From Syntrophobacterales bacterium (GTDB lineage: Bacteria; Desulfobacterota; Syntrophobacteria; BM002): a stretch of 16,534 nt of DNA. The stretch lies in assembly GCA_030601545.1 (NCBI GenBank), contig JAUVTM010000009.1, positions 1-16,534 of the forward strand, read 5' to 3'. Below the pieces are notes generated by a model. That model was not told the origin of the DNA. It did not search any database and saw nothing but the letters and a program-made list of their open reading frames with translations. Position numbers and translations under genes: made by a program. Positions 1 through 7,064 of the stretch are shown one piece after another (position 1 is the first letter of the stretch; every line of letters starts with the position of its first letter).

Positions 1-118
1 CCACCGCTGCTGCGAAAATCTGGAATTCCCGACTCAACTGAAATTCCTGCCCCAGTGAGAGCCAAAGTTTTTTGGATTGACAGATAACCTGTGCTGCCCT
101 TGTTATTCTTTCTTGCAT
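1..118 (-). pseudogene. NAD-dependent protein deacylase (sirtuin), 5' end only, apparent -1 frameshift
   Basis: Minus-strand gene starting at ATG 118-116, with an AGAGGA ribosome binding site six bases upstream, and leaving the window at base 1. The first 17 residues (MQERITRAAQVICQSKK) look like a sirtuin N-terminus. Directly afterwards a different frame encodes LALTGAGISVESGIPDFRSS, which contains the family signature GAG-x-S...SGIPDFR of the NAD-binding site. The two halves join if one A is added to the six-A run (T6 at 68-73 on plus) or if the ribosome slips back one base there. Sirtuins remove acyl groups from lysines using NAD. No in-frame stop is visible before the window edge. The cause could be a sequencing error in the homopolymer, a real mutation, or slippage. 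Sirtuin identity is firm; pseudogene status is not. Confidence 0.72.
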
Positions 119-316
119 TTCGATCCTCTGGGTATGGTGCTCGGGTCAACAGGTAATGTGTACTATGGGGAACAGTAAATATCTAGCGTTTAGTTCCACG
201 AGTGGTTTTGCGGGAGATCTTTTGCTTGCGAAATGTTTTCAGCTCCGGTAGGTTACGCTAGGTTTTACAACTCGTTTGCCGACGGACTTTGTCTGATAGC
301 CGAGAAAGGTGGGGAG

Positions 317-1213
317 ATGTCTAGGACACTGCTAGAGAAGCATCTGGTGTCGGCTCTGATAGCGGCCATGAAGGCTGGAGAAGCGATACTTGAGGTCTAT
401 CATGGCGAAATTGACGTCTCATACAAAGAAGATAATTCGCCCTTGACTCTCGCTGACAAACGAGCTCACAGCGCTATTTCGAGCCATCTATCGTCAGACT
501 CCACGAGGAGCATTCCCATCCTCAGTGAAGAAGGGAAACATACTCCATACGAAGAGAGAAAGGGGTGGGAATATTATTGGCTCGTGGATCCTCTGGACGG
601 GACCAAAGAATTTGTAAAACGGTCAGACGAGTTTACCGTAAATATAGCGTTAATTAAGAAAAACAGACCGGTGCTGGGCGTTGTTTTCCTCCCAGCTATA
701 GCCTGTTTGTACTTCGCCGCTGAGGGACTTGGTTCTCACAAGTTGGAGGATGTGGGGGCAATCGGGCAACTAGTGGCTGGTGCGGGGGAGTTCTCTCATG
801 AAAACAAAGCACTGAAGGCTTTGATTGAGGCGGCCATCAGACTGCCCGTACAGCAGTCTTTCAAGAAGTCTCCGGACCAATTGAATTTAGTTGGGAGTCG
901 TTCACATGGCACCGAAGCGCTTTCCGACTTCGTTGAGAAGATGAAACAGCAGTATAAAAAGGTGGATTTTGTTCCTGCCGGCAGTGCCCTCAAACTCTGT
1001 CTTGTGGCTGAAGGCAGTGCTGACCTATACCCCAGATTCGGTCCCACCATGGAGTGGGACACTGCGGCCGGCCATTGTGTGGTGGAACAAAGCGGCGGAA
1101 AAGTGGTAGACATGGAAAAAAAGACCACACTTGACTATAATAAGAGGGACCTGCATAATCCTTACTTCGTCTGTATTGCAAAACACTTCAGAGAAGTAAA
1201 CTTGCCGCTTTAG
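317..1213 (+). CDS. cysQ: CysQ-like 3'(2'),5'-bisphosphate nucleotidase (inositol monophosphatase superfamily)
   Basis: A 298-residue protein of the lithium-sensitive, Mg-dependent phosphatase superfamily. CysQ members hydrolyse 3'-phosphoadenosine 5'-phosphate, a by-product of sulfate activation and sulfotransfer. Visible motifs are TLAD (residues 44-47), the metal ligand region SEEG (70-73), DPLDGTKEF (91-99) with the two catalytic Asp, and near the C-terminus WDTAAGH, the other metal/substrate motif. DGTKEF is typical of CysQ rather than plain inositol monophosphatase. The ATG at 317 is preferred because AAGGTGGGG lies just upstream and homology begins there; an in-frame ATG at 233 would add 28 residues with no family character. 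It is divergent from the sirtuin and followed after 44 bases by a lipoprotein gene, probably in the same transcript. Substrate specificity is inferred. Confidence 0.88.
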   Translation: MSRTLLEKHLVSALIAAMKAGEAILEVYHGEIDVSYKEDNSPLTLADKRAHSAISSHLSSDSTRSIPILSEEGKHTPYEERKGWEYYWLVDPLDGTKEFVKRSDEFTVNIALIKKNRPVLGVVFLPAIACLYFAAEGLGSHKLEDVGAIGQLVAGAGEFSHENKALKALIEAAIRLPVQQSFKKSPDQLNLVGSRSHGTEALSDFVEKMKQQYKKVDFVPAGSALKLCLVAEGSADLYPRFGPTMEWDTAAGHCVVEQSGGKVVDMEKKTTLDYNKRDLHNPYFVCIAKHFREVNLPL

Positions 1214-1257
1214 CCTATTTGACCTTGACCCGCAGATGATCTTGAGGAGTTAGTACA

Positions 1258-1839
1258 TTGGTGCGCCCGAGGATGATATTGTTTTTCGCCATGGCCTTGG
1301 CGGCGTTTGTAGCTGTGAACTGCGCCGGCGGCAGCAAGGATAGACAGGGTGGATCAAAGAAGCGAGCCTCTTATATACCGGACGAGATCCCAGCCAATTT
1401 GCTCCCGACTATGGCTGTTGGAGTGGATGAGTGTTACGTCTTTGTGCGACCGGACGGGGATGCACCCTTTTTTGGCCCCCTAGGGAAAGGGGAGAACATC
1501 AAGAAAATAGATGCTGGAAAATCCTGGATTCTGGTCTGGATTCCAAGACTCCGAATCTCCGGCTGGGTCAGGAAATACCAGATATACCTCATCCATAAGG
1601 AGATTTCGCCCAAGGAGACCATTCCCACCAAATACCTTACCATCCTGCACATCCTAAAGAAGCGGGTGAATATTAGGAAGAGGGCTTCAACACGGGCTCG
1701 GATTGTTTATAAAGCCAGGCAGCGGCAGGAATATCTGCTATTGGATGAAAAGAGGAGCTGGTACCAGATATGGGTACCTCAGGTGAAGAAGAAGGGGTGG
1801 GTTGCGGGGAGGTTGGTCGTCAAACGGTACAGGAGGTGA
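1258..1839 (+). CDS. Putative lipoprotein with two SH3-like domains
   Basis: About 193 residues. The N-terminus has basic residues, a hydrophobic stretch and Cys22 in the context VAVNC, which resembles a lipobox but has an unusual Asn before the Cys. Two similar segments follow, roughly residues 56-115 and 123-190. Each reads as a bacterial SH3-type beta-barrel: a NIRK/FVRP-like strand, a K-x-W or R-S-W turn, then IPRLRISGWV or VPQVKKKGWV. The second domain is the clearer match (VNIRKRAST...GWVAGRLV). Such domains usually bind peptidoglycan or other ligands in the envelope. The start is uncertain: TTG 1258 (used here) or GTG 1261, both after GAGGAG at 1244-1249, with ATG 1273 also possible. 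The protein is very rich in Lys and Arg. It ends only four bases from the convergent DUF3568 gene. Confidence 0.75.
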   Translation: MVRPRMILFFAMALAAFVAVNCAGGSKDRQGGSKKRASYIPDEIPANLLPTMAVGVDECYVFVRPDGDAPFFGPLGKGENIKKIDAGKSWILVWIPRLRISGWVRKYQIYLIHKEISPKETIPTKYLTILHILKKRVNIRKRASTRARIVYKARQRQEYLLLDEKRSWYQIWVPQVKKKGWVAGRLVVKRYRR

Positions 1840-1843
1840 GACG

Positions 1844-2278
1844 TTAGGTTACCAGTGTTTTCGCTATTTCTGTGGTTCGCTGGACTATTTCTGTAGCAGT
1901 CGCTTTATCCCGTTTCACCAGACCTTCTCCAGCCTTGATCTCAATGCGGGTCAGTCTAGAAGTGATTTTTTTCAGTTTTATCACAACTTCCAAATCGTCC
2001 GCCGTGGCAATAATTTTCTCCCCATTCTCGATTTTTTTAACCTTCTCCACATCGATAACCATCTTGCACAGCGTTACCAGAAGGGCTTTTTTCACTCGGT
2101 CGTAGTCATAGGAGACCGTCCTAGAGACTGGGGTCGACGCGAAGTACTCAGCGCCACCGGCAACGCCTGACCCTACAGTGCCGAGAGCGCCCACTGCCAC
2201 AGCACAGCCGCTGAGCGCAAACAGAAGAAAAAACCCCATCATGAGGGGCCGAATTAAACTTTTCCTGTAAATATTCAT
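1844..2278 (-). CDS. DUF3568-type lipoprotein
   Basis: A 144-residue protein with a clear lipoprotein signal: MNIYRKSL, a hydrophobic core (MMGFFLLFAL) and lipobox LSGC with Cys25. The mature part begins AVAVGALG, is Gly/Ala rich, then contains a Tyr-Asp-Tyr-Asp segment and a mixed alpha/beta body with alternating basic residues. This pattern resembles the DUF3568 family of small envelope lipoproteins, whose function is unknown. An in-frame ATG at 2299 would add seven residues; 2278 is preferred because the basic n-region sits directly there, although neither start has a strong ribosome binding site. A near-consensus sigma-54 promoter lies just upstream (2335-2351), so expression probably needs an enhancer-binding activator. 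The gene converges on the SH3 lipoprotein gene. Confidence 0.78.
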   Translation of the reverse strand: MNIYRKSLIRPLMMGFFLLFALSGCAVAVGALGTVGSGVAGGAEYFASTPVSRTVSYDYDRVKKALLVTLCKMVIDVEKVKKIENGEKIIATADDLEVVIKLKKITSRLTRIEIKAGEGLVKRDKATATEIVQRTTEIAKTLVT

Positions 2279-2334
2279 GGACACCGTTTCGTTGAGCATA
2301 AAAGATATGTGATTGCGTCTTCGAAACTGAATAG

Positions 2335-2351
2335 AGCAAGCAGTGTGCCAA
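2335..2351 (-). promoter_or_regulatory. Sigma-54 (RpoN) -24/-12 promoter for the DUF3568 lipoprotein
   Basis: On the minus strand this reads TTGGCACACTGCTTGCT, matching the RpoN consensus TTGGCAC-N5-TTGCT at every conserved position, with GG and GC ten bases apart. The predicted start of transcription is near 2324, giving a leader of about 25 or 46 bases to the two candidate start codons. It is on the right strand and at the right distance for the DUF3568 gene. No activator binding site was identified. Confidence 0.8.
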
Positions 2352-2399
2352 ACGTTACTGGGACAAATAATTCTTAAAAATCAATGTCTTAAATAAATA

Positions 2400-2449
2400 G
2401 GCACTCTTGGCCCCTCAACAGATACAGCCGGTTTGAGGCCAAGAGTGCC
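2400..2449 (-). terminator. Rho-independent terminator after the VWA lipoprotein operon
   Basis: A 13-bp perfect stem (GGCACTCTTGGCC at 2400-2412 with its complement at 2437-2449) is extended by four more pairs after a two-base bulge. On the minus strand it is followed by the T-rich TATTTATTTAAG. It lies about 57 bases past the VWA stop codon and just upstream of the sigma-54 promoter, insulating the next gene. The T tract is interrupted, so it may be less than fully efficient. Confidence 0.75.
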
Positions 2450-2505
2450 CATTTGTGTCACTCAGGTTTGAAGCAGAACTCGCCTTCCCAAGATTGGGAG
2501 TCAAC

Positions 2506-3153
2506 TCAACCTTCGAATATGCTTTCCAGCCGTTCCAGATCATTGACGACTCGCCAGGTGCCGCCACCTGCCTCAATACGCGCTTGCCAGTCTGCAACCC
2601 GCTTGTAGTATTCCCGGGGATCAACGTTGTCGCTACGCAGCTTGGTGACGTTTAAGGCAACGACATTGCAACCATCCATCTGGATGGGAAAATCGCGGAT
2701 GTGCCCTTTGACCAACTCTTCTTTAAGATCTGAGAATATGAGGATGTACTTCTGTCCCGCTCCGGCCTCATTCAAAAACTCCACTGACTGCAAGACTCCG
2801 CCGGTAATGTCCGTGTAGGCACTGCCTTTTGCAGTATGTACGAAGTTGTCGATTTTCTGTTTGAACAGACGTTTCTGTTGGTTTGCTACCGATGGACGTG
2901 TGTCAAAGGTCATTTTGGCCACAATGTCCTTTTCACTGAAGCTTCCACTGTCAATGCGTGCCACCGCCATACTGTCTCCGGGTTGTAAAGTACCAAGGAG
3001 GTAGTTGATGATCGCTTCAGCTCGCTTCAACTCTTTCTTATACGTGCCCGAGGTGTCCAGAAGCATGTACACCCCCCTGGAATGACTGGTGGTATCAGGA
3101 CAGCCCCACAGAAATGGTAAAAGAACCAGTATTAGGGCCAGATACTTTTTCAT
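2506..3153 (-). CDS. Von Willebrand factor A domain lipoprotein
   Basis: A 215-residue protein with signal peptide and lipobox LWGC (Cys18), so probably anchored in a membrane facing the periplasm. The rest is a VWA fold: a first strand ending in the metal-ion-dependent adhesion site DTSGT (residues 33-37, Thr in place of the second Ser), a Thr/Asp segment AYTDITGG, and strand YILIFSDL carrying the other acidic ligand. VWA domains mediate metal-dependent protein-protein contacts. The ATG at 3153 overlaps the upstream TGA by one base (TGATG), and GGAGG lies seven bases before it, showing translational coupling to the membrane protein gene. An in-frame GTG one codon upstream is less likely. No enzymatic domain is visible, so the role is probably structural or regulatory together with its partner. 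Confidence 0.82.
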   Translation of the reverse strand: MKKYLALILVLLPFLWGCPDTTSHSRGVYMLLDTSGTYKKELKRAEAIINYLLGTLQPGDSMAVARIDSGSFSEKDIVAKMTFDTRPSVANQQKRLFKQKIDNFVHTAKGSAYTDITGGVLQSVEFLNEAGAGQKYILIFSDLKEELVKGHIRDFPIQMDGCNVVALNVTKLRSDNVDPREYYKRVADWQARIEAGGGTWRVVNDLERLESIFEG

Positions 3154-4580
3154 CACGACACCTCCTCCTCTATTATGATCTCAGTTGGTTGTTTCTTGTC
3201 CCTGATCAGATTTTCCACCCAGAGCGGCGGAAAAATAAACAGGTCGTAAATATTCACCAGCAACTCGCCACAATAACGGCTTACGTTTCCCAGCAAGCGA
3301 AGGGAAAAGGCAAGCCAACGCAACAGTGCCACAGCCGCTACTCCCAATACAGTGCGGGAAGACTGAACAAAAGACTCGAGCGGTATGGCCACAAATGTCA
3401 GGGCAAAGGGCAGAACAAAGCCCAATACCATTTGGCCCACAGTTGGAATCCAGCTATTCACGGCAACGCCAGTTGCTTCCACAGCTGCAAGTGAGTGTCT
3501 CAAAGCCTGCATATCCGCGGCGATCTGGTCTCGCATGAATGCTAGTGCCGACTCAACACCTGCTAGGATAAACAGGATGGAAAAAGAGACCCAGATCATG
3601 CGAGTGCGCATCTTGTCATCCATTTGACCTATAATTGGGAACAACCTGGTAATACGGAGTGATTCCATCAAGTAGAGGCCCATGGCAACTTCAACCAGAA
3701 TGATCACCAGGGCGGCAACGTTGGCGGTCTTGAAGTTGCCAATATAACTTCCGCCTCCAACCATCTCCGACATGGGAAGAGCAATGAGGTTGAAGTTAAT
3801 TACTGCACCCCCTATGGCGATGAGCAGGACGAAGCCGGAGATAAAAAACTGGGTGAGGGATGAGGCAGTTAACATTCGCGCTGCCTTGTCAGTCTGCTCC
3901 CGTATTTCCTCGTATTCGGCCATCCGGTTGTCGATTACCCTGGCACGCTCGTGTAATCCAGTTATGGTCTTGCCCACTTGTTCAAGGGTTTGAGCCATTC
4001 GGCGCCAGTAGGGCATCATTTTCTTCAAAAGATTGTGACGTACAGCTACATTCTTTCGATGCTCTTCCAAGGTGGTCTTGTACTGAGAAACGGTGGTTTT
4101 ATGTATTTCATTTAAAATGTTGGCAACCGTACCGTCACCCTGATTAGGAAGATTTGCCACCGCTTCTACTGCACCTACCCAACCAGGAGGAGGAGGTGGT
4201 GTCTCAGAGCTTTCCCTATAGTCCTCATCTATTTTGGTAGTTTGATCCGACAGAGCACGGTGCAGGGTGGGATAGCCACTGAGGTCCCTCTTCACCACCG
4301 CATCGACACGGTAAAATTCCCTCTCGATCAAGCGCTCCACCGATTCTATTCCGGCGCAGAGCGAGACCTCTTTGTTGCGCTGCGCCAGTTTTTCCTCAGC
4401 AAACATTACAGATCGCGACATTAAACGGAAGCCATTGTGGATAACTCGGGCCAAGGAGTGGATTGCTCTGTGGGCAGGCGTGCGCGCCAGGTAAAGCAAA
4501 ACAACCATGACCACAATCCAAATGAGCATGGATAGGACCGGGGATCCCGGCCAAATTAGGAGAAGTTTTGTGAAGGACAT
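3153..4580 (-). CDS. Multi-pass membrane protein with long cytoplasmic or periplasmic coiled coil, unknown family
   Basis: A 475-residue protein I do not recognise. Predicted segments are: transmembrane helix near residues 13-32; a charged helical region with a proline run at about 127-132 (TPPPPPG); a strongly heptad-like helical stretch at about 155-240; then hydrophobic helices near 243-268, 286-306, 327-348 and 381-402, with a more amphipathic one near 408-430; and an acidic tail (EIIIEEEVS). The start ATG 4580 follows a good AGGAGG. It is the first gene of a tightly coupled pair with the VWA lipoprotein, which suggests that they form one envelope complex. The helical-plus-membrane plan recalls sensor or scaffold proteins, but no HAMP, kinase, MotA/TolQ or other domain motif is evident, so no function is assigned. 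Confidence 0.75.
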   Translation of the reverse strand: MSFTKLLLIWPGSPVLSMLIWIVVMVVLLYLARTPAHRAIHSLARVIHNGFRLMSRSVMFAEEKLAQRNKEVSLCAGIESVERLIEREFYRVDAVVKRDLSGYPTLHRALSDQTTKIDEDYRESSETPPPPPGWVGAVEAVANLPNQGDGTVANILNEIHKTTVSQYKTTLEEHRKNVAVRHNLLKKMMPYWRRMAQTLEQVGKTITGLHERARVIDNRMAEYEEIREQTDKAARMLTASSLTQFFISGFVLLIAIGGAVINFNLIALPMSEMVGGGSYIGNFKTANVAALVIILVEVAMGLYLMESLRITRLFPIIGQMDDKMRTRMIWVSFSILFILAGVESALAFMRDQIAADMQALRHSLAAVEATGVAVNSWIPTVGQMVLGFVLPFALTFVAIPLESFVQSSRTVLGVAAVALLRWLAFSLRLLGNVSRYCGELLVNIYDLFIFPPLWVENLIRDKKQPTEIIIEEEVS

Positions 4581-4759
4581 GGGAACCTCCTCTTATTTCA
4601 CTGCGTTGGATTGGGGGCTAATGATGTATTGTGCCTTTTTTTGTACGTCCGCATACACAATTTATCCTTATACTTATTGAAGCGTATGAGGCTCATCCAG
4701 CCCCGCTCTCCACCGGGACGGGAACCTCCGGCCCTACTGTTCTGCACAGGTCCTTATTG

Positions 4760-4776
4760 TGTGGAGTTACTCCACA
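4760..4776. promoter_or_regulatory. 17-bp perfect palindrome, candidate operator
   Basis: TGTGGAGTTACTCCACA is an 8+1+8 inverted repeat with no mismatch. A one-base loop makes it a poor RNA hairpin, so a dimeric DNA-binding protein is the likelier reader. On the minus strand TTGTGA stands immediately before it and CAATAA immediately after, so it could occupy a 17-base promoter spacer facing the membrane-protein operon; the -10 match is poor. No regulator gene for it is present in the window. Confidence 0.4.
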
Positions 4777-4904
4777 TCACAAGCCCAATGATTATTCATA
4801 GTCACGTGCAGGTAACAGCAATATCCATACCAATAGTGGTTCATTGAAACACGGCAGGGCCTGAAACCTCTCCTCTCTTCTGCAAACTCCGAGCCCTGTT
4901 GCCT

Positions 4905-4936
4905 TGGAGGAATGGAGTATTGGAGTTTTGGAGTGG
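4905..4936. repeat. 8-bp-period tandem word array (TGGAGNNN x4)
   Basis: TGGAG recurs at 4905, 4913, 4921 and 4929, exactly eight bases apart with variable last three bases. It is one of several short degenerate arrays in the intergenic DNA of this window. It lies about 130 bases before the disulfide reductase start, outside the likely core promoter. Confidence 0.75.
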
Positions 4937-5001
4937 TGTTTTCATGCGTCTGATTGCCGTCCGGGTAGTGTGGGTTTGCAACATTAGGGTAAAATGTGCC
5001 A

Positions 5002-5031
5002 TTGAAATCTACTAGTGAACTGTCTTATAAG
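5002..5031 (+). promoter_or_regulatory. Candidate sigma-70 promoter for the disulfide reductase gene
   Basis: TTGAAA (5002-5007) and TATAAG (5026-5031) are separated by 18 bases and lie 39 bases upstream of the ATG at 5070. Match to the housekeeping consensus is fair. No operator is evident between them. Confidence 0.4.
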
Positions 5032-5069
5032 AGATAGCGAGTCTTCGAACGAGTGAGGAGGAAGAAGGC

Positions 5070-6779
5070 ATGCCAAAAAATGTTGTCGTTATCGGTGCTG
5101 TTGCTCTTGGACCTAAAGCTGCTTGTCGCTTCAAGAGGTTGGAGCCAGATTCCAGAGTGGTCATGGTGGATAAGGATCACCTCATTTCCTATGGAGGCTG
5201 CGGTATTCCCTATTTCATATCCGGTGATGTCAGTGACCCGGGGCAACTCCAGGAAACGAGCTTTCACATGCTCCGGGATAAGGAATTTTTTCAAGGAGCC
5301 AAAGACATCGAGGTTTTGATCAACACCGAGGCCCTCAGCATTGACCGCCAGGAGAAGAGAGTTCATATCCAGAATCTAACAACCGGGGAAGATACCACCC
5401 TACCCTATGACAAGCTTGTGCTTGCCACCGGAAGTCGCCCCAGACGCTTGGACATACTCGGAATCGATCTGGAGGGAGTTTTTGCGGTGAGCAATATGCA
5501 TGAGGCCATTGCTATTAAAGAGAGAATTGCAAGCGGCCAGGTCGAAAACGCGCTCATCATTGGGGGAGGGTTCATTGGTCTGGAGATGGCAGAAGCTCTC
5601 ACTGATATGTGGGGCATAGAGAGCACGGTGGTGGAGATCACCGACCAGCTTCTTCCCGGTTTGATCAGTAAGAACATGGCCAAGATAGTCCAACATCACA
5701 TGGAAGGCCAAGGAGTCGCCTTTCAGCTGGAGGACAGGGTTGAACGTCTGGAGGGAAATAAAAAGGTGGAGCGGGCCATCACCACTGGAGGAATCATTGC
5801 AGCAGATATGGTAATCGTTGCCGTGGGAGCTGAACCGAATTCTGACCTGGCCAGGGCTGCTGGTTTAGAGATTTCGCCCAGGAGCGGCATCGTGGTGAAC
5901 AGTAGAATGCAAACATCCGATCCGGATATATACGCAGGTGGAGATTGCGTGGAAGTTACCAATTTGATAACCGGTAAGCCCGGTTATTATCCCCTGGGTT
6001 CCATGGCGAACCGGCAGGGACGTATCATTGGAACCAATCTTGCCGGGGGGAATAGTGAGTTCCCCGGTGGTGTGGGAAGTTTTGTTGTTAAAGTGTTTGA
6101 GTTGTCTGTTGCCGCTGCTGGATTAAATATTGACGTGGCACGCAGTGAAGGATTTGATGCCATCAGTGCTCTGGTAATCCAATTTGACCGGGCCCATTTT
6201 TACCCGGAAAAGGATCTCATGACCCTGGAGATGGTAGTGGAAAGAGGTACCGGCAGGGTGCTCGGAATCCAGGGCGTGGGCAGTATGGGTGACGGCACGG
6301 TTGGCCGGATCAATGCTGTGGCCTCCATTCTCAAATACAGTCCCACCACAGAAGATATCGGGAACCTGGAACTGGCATATTCTCCACCATTTTCCGCGGC
6401 CATGGATATTCTAAATGCTCTCGGAAACACAGCAGAGAACATTTTGGCCGGGAAGAACAGGGTTGTGGATGTGGATGATTTCGATGAACTTTGGAAACAA
6501 AGAGAGAAAGGCGATGTGGTTTTCTTGGACTGCCGCGGCTGGGGGAATGCGGAACCTTTTGTTGAGAAGTATCCGGATCATTGGCAGAGCATTCCTCAGG
6601 ATGAACTGCGGCTGAGAATTGCGGAAGTGCCTAAAGACAAGAAGCTCGTGCTGATTTGCAACACCGGCGTGCGTTCCTATGAGGCTCAGATAACCCTGGA
6701 CCAAATGGGGATAGGCGACACCTGTAACCTTCAAGGTGGCGTGGCCGCTCTGAAAAAATGGGGACTGGATCTCGTGTAG
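5070..6779 (+). CDS. FAD/NAD(P)-dependent disulfide reductase fused to rhodanese (CoA-disulfide / persulfide reductase type)
   Basis: A 569-residue flavoprotein. The N-terminal FAD domain starts VVVIGAVALGPKAA (5-18); SYGGCGIPY (40-48) carries the single redox Cys44 characteristic of CoA-disulfide reductase and NADH oxidase/persulfide reductase families; ATGSRP (119-124) and GGGFIGLE (165-172) are the pyridine nucleotide site; AGGD (289-292) is the second FAD motif; a dimerisation domain follows. Residues from about 470 form a rhodanese domain with active loop CNTGVRS, catalytic Cys530. Such fusions reduce CoA disulfides, CoA persulfides or polysulfide, passing sulfane sulfur between the two cysteines, probably in the cytoplasm. 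The ATG follows GAGGAGGAAG. It appears to be a single-gene transcript. The exact substrate cannot be read from sequence. Confidence 0.87.
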   Translation: MPKNVVVIGAVALGPKAACRFKRLEPDSRVVMVDKDHLISYGGCGIPYFISGDVSDPGQLQETSFHMLRDKEFFQGAKDIEVLINTEALSIDRQEKRVHIQNLTTGEDTTLPYDKLVLATGSRPRRLDILGIDLEGVFAVSNMHEAIAIKERIASGQVENALIIGGGFIGLEMAEALTDMWGIESTVVEITDQLLPGLISKNMAKIVQHHMEGQGVAFQLEDRVERLEGNKKVERAITTGGIIAADMVIVAVGAEPNSDLARAAGLEISPRSGIVVNSRMQTSDPDIYAGGDCVEVTNLITGKPGYYPLGSMANRQGRIIGTNLAGGNSEFPGGVGSFVVKVFELSVAAAGLNIDVARSEGFDAISALVIQFDRAHFYPEKDLMTLEMVVERGTGRVLGIQGVGSMGDGTVGRINAVASILKYSPTTEDIGNLELAYSPPFSAAMDILNALGNTAENILAGKNRVVDVDDFDELWKQREKGDVVFLDCRGWGNAEPFVEKYPDHWQSIPQDELRLRIAEVPKDKKLVLICNTGVRSYEAQITLDQMGIGDTCNLQGGVAALKKWGLDLV

Positions 6780-6806
6780 TCAGTTGTCAGTGGTCCGTCG
6801 TCCGTG
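6779..6806. repeat. Heptamer array (GTCMGTN x4) abutting the stop codon
   Basis: Four consecutive 7-bp units (GTCAGTT, GTCAGTG, GTCCGTC, GTCCGTG) begin within the TAG stop of the disulfide reductase gene. It is followed by a CATAGCGCAAAG-like word that recurs near 14329 upstream of the aldo/keto reductase gene. It encodes nothing visible. Confidence 0.75.
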
Positions 6807-6851
6807 GCAAAAGGCGGCATAGCGCAAAGAGCATAGGGAAATTTGGGATTT

Positions 6852-6891
6852 GTCCTTCGGACTCCCACCCTTCGGGCGGGTTCCCAGTTTC
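6852..6891. repeat. Double-hairpin dispersed element, copy 1
   Basis: Contains GTCC-TTC-GGAC, then a second GC-rich hairpin (CCC.CCC, TTC, GGGCGGG), then TCCCAGTTTC. Aligned to copy 2 at 8577-8617, 38 of 41 columns are identical (one indel, two substitutions), same orientation. It is bracketed by GGATT at 6846-6850 and 6892-6896, which could be a target-site duplication or flanking array words. No open reading frame. It lacks a T tract, so it is not an obvious terminator, although it lies downstream of the reductase gene. Confidence 0.8.
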
Positions 6892-6933
6892 GGATTGCGG
6901 AATGTGGATTTTTTCGGAATTACATATACCCTG

Positions 6934-6968
6934 TAACCAATAACATATAACGTATAACCTATAACTAA
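6934..6968. repeat. Heptamer array (TAACNNA x5)
   Basis: Five head-to-tail 7-bp units sharing TAAC and a final A, with bases 5-6 variable. AT-rich, between the disulfide reductase gene and the radical SAM gene. Confidence 0.8.
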
Positions 6969-7018
6969 TAGCTGTATTTTGCATGCTGGAAATTGCCTTG
7001 CGCCTTGAGCCTTACTGA

Positions 7019-7044
7019 TGTGGGAGCGGCTTTCTAGCCGCGAT
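7019..7044. repeat. REP-like palindromic element, intact copy
   Basis: TGTGGGAGCGGCTTT, two bases, then AGCCGCGAT; the stem GCGGCT/AGCCGC closes a four-base loop. The layout (GTGGGAGCGGC...GCCGCG) closely resembles REP elements of Pseudomonas and other proteobacteria. A second copy in reverse orientation is at 14495-14542. It ends only about six bases before the ribosome binding site of the radical SAM gene, so it may influence that leader. Confidence 0.75.
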
Positions 7045-7064
7045 TTCTAAAAGGAGAAATCTAG

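Larger units (their letters stand above)
4581..5069. other. Intergenic region, 489 bases, no gene seen
   Basis: Divergent spacer between the membrane-protein operon (minus) and the disulfide reductase gene (plus). Open frames here are short, lack ribosome binding sites and have no protein-like composition. Contents are a 17-bp perfect palindrome (4760-4776), an 8-bp-period word array (4905-4936), a weak long-range inverted pair (GGCAGGGC near 4854, GCCCTGTTGCC near 4893) and a candidate promoter for the plus gene (5002-5031). The length suggests promoters for both flanking genes. Confidence 0.6.

Noticed and set aside
68..73. Programmed -1 frameshifting in the sirtuin
   Set aside because: A6 can slip, but no stimulatory hairpin or upstream Shine-Dalgarno was seen and sirtuins are not known to use it; a simple indel is likelier. 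Kept only as an option.
212..226. GG-N10-GC sigma-54-like match upstream of cysQ
   Set aside because: The -12 half (TTGCT) is good but the -24 half (GCGGGA) is poor; this is likely to occur by chance.
233..316. N-terminal extension of the CysQ gene from ATG 233
   Set aside because: The 28 extra residues do not resemble the family, while ATG 317 has a strong ribosome binding site.
1802..2170. Plus-strand frame overlapping the end of the SH3 lipoprotein gene
   Set aside because: It is antisense to the DUF3568 lipoprotein, which has a signal peptide and promoter.
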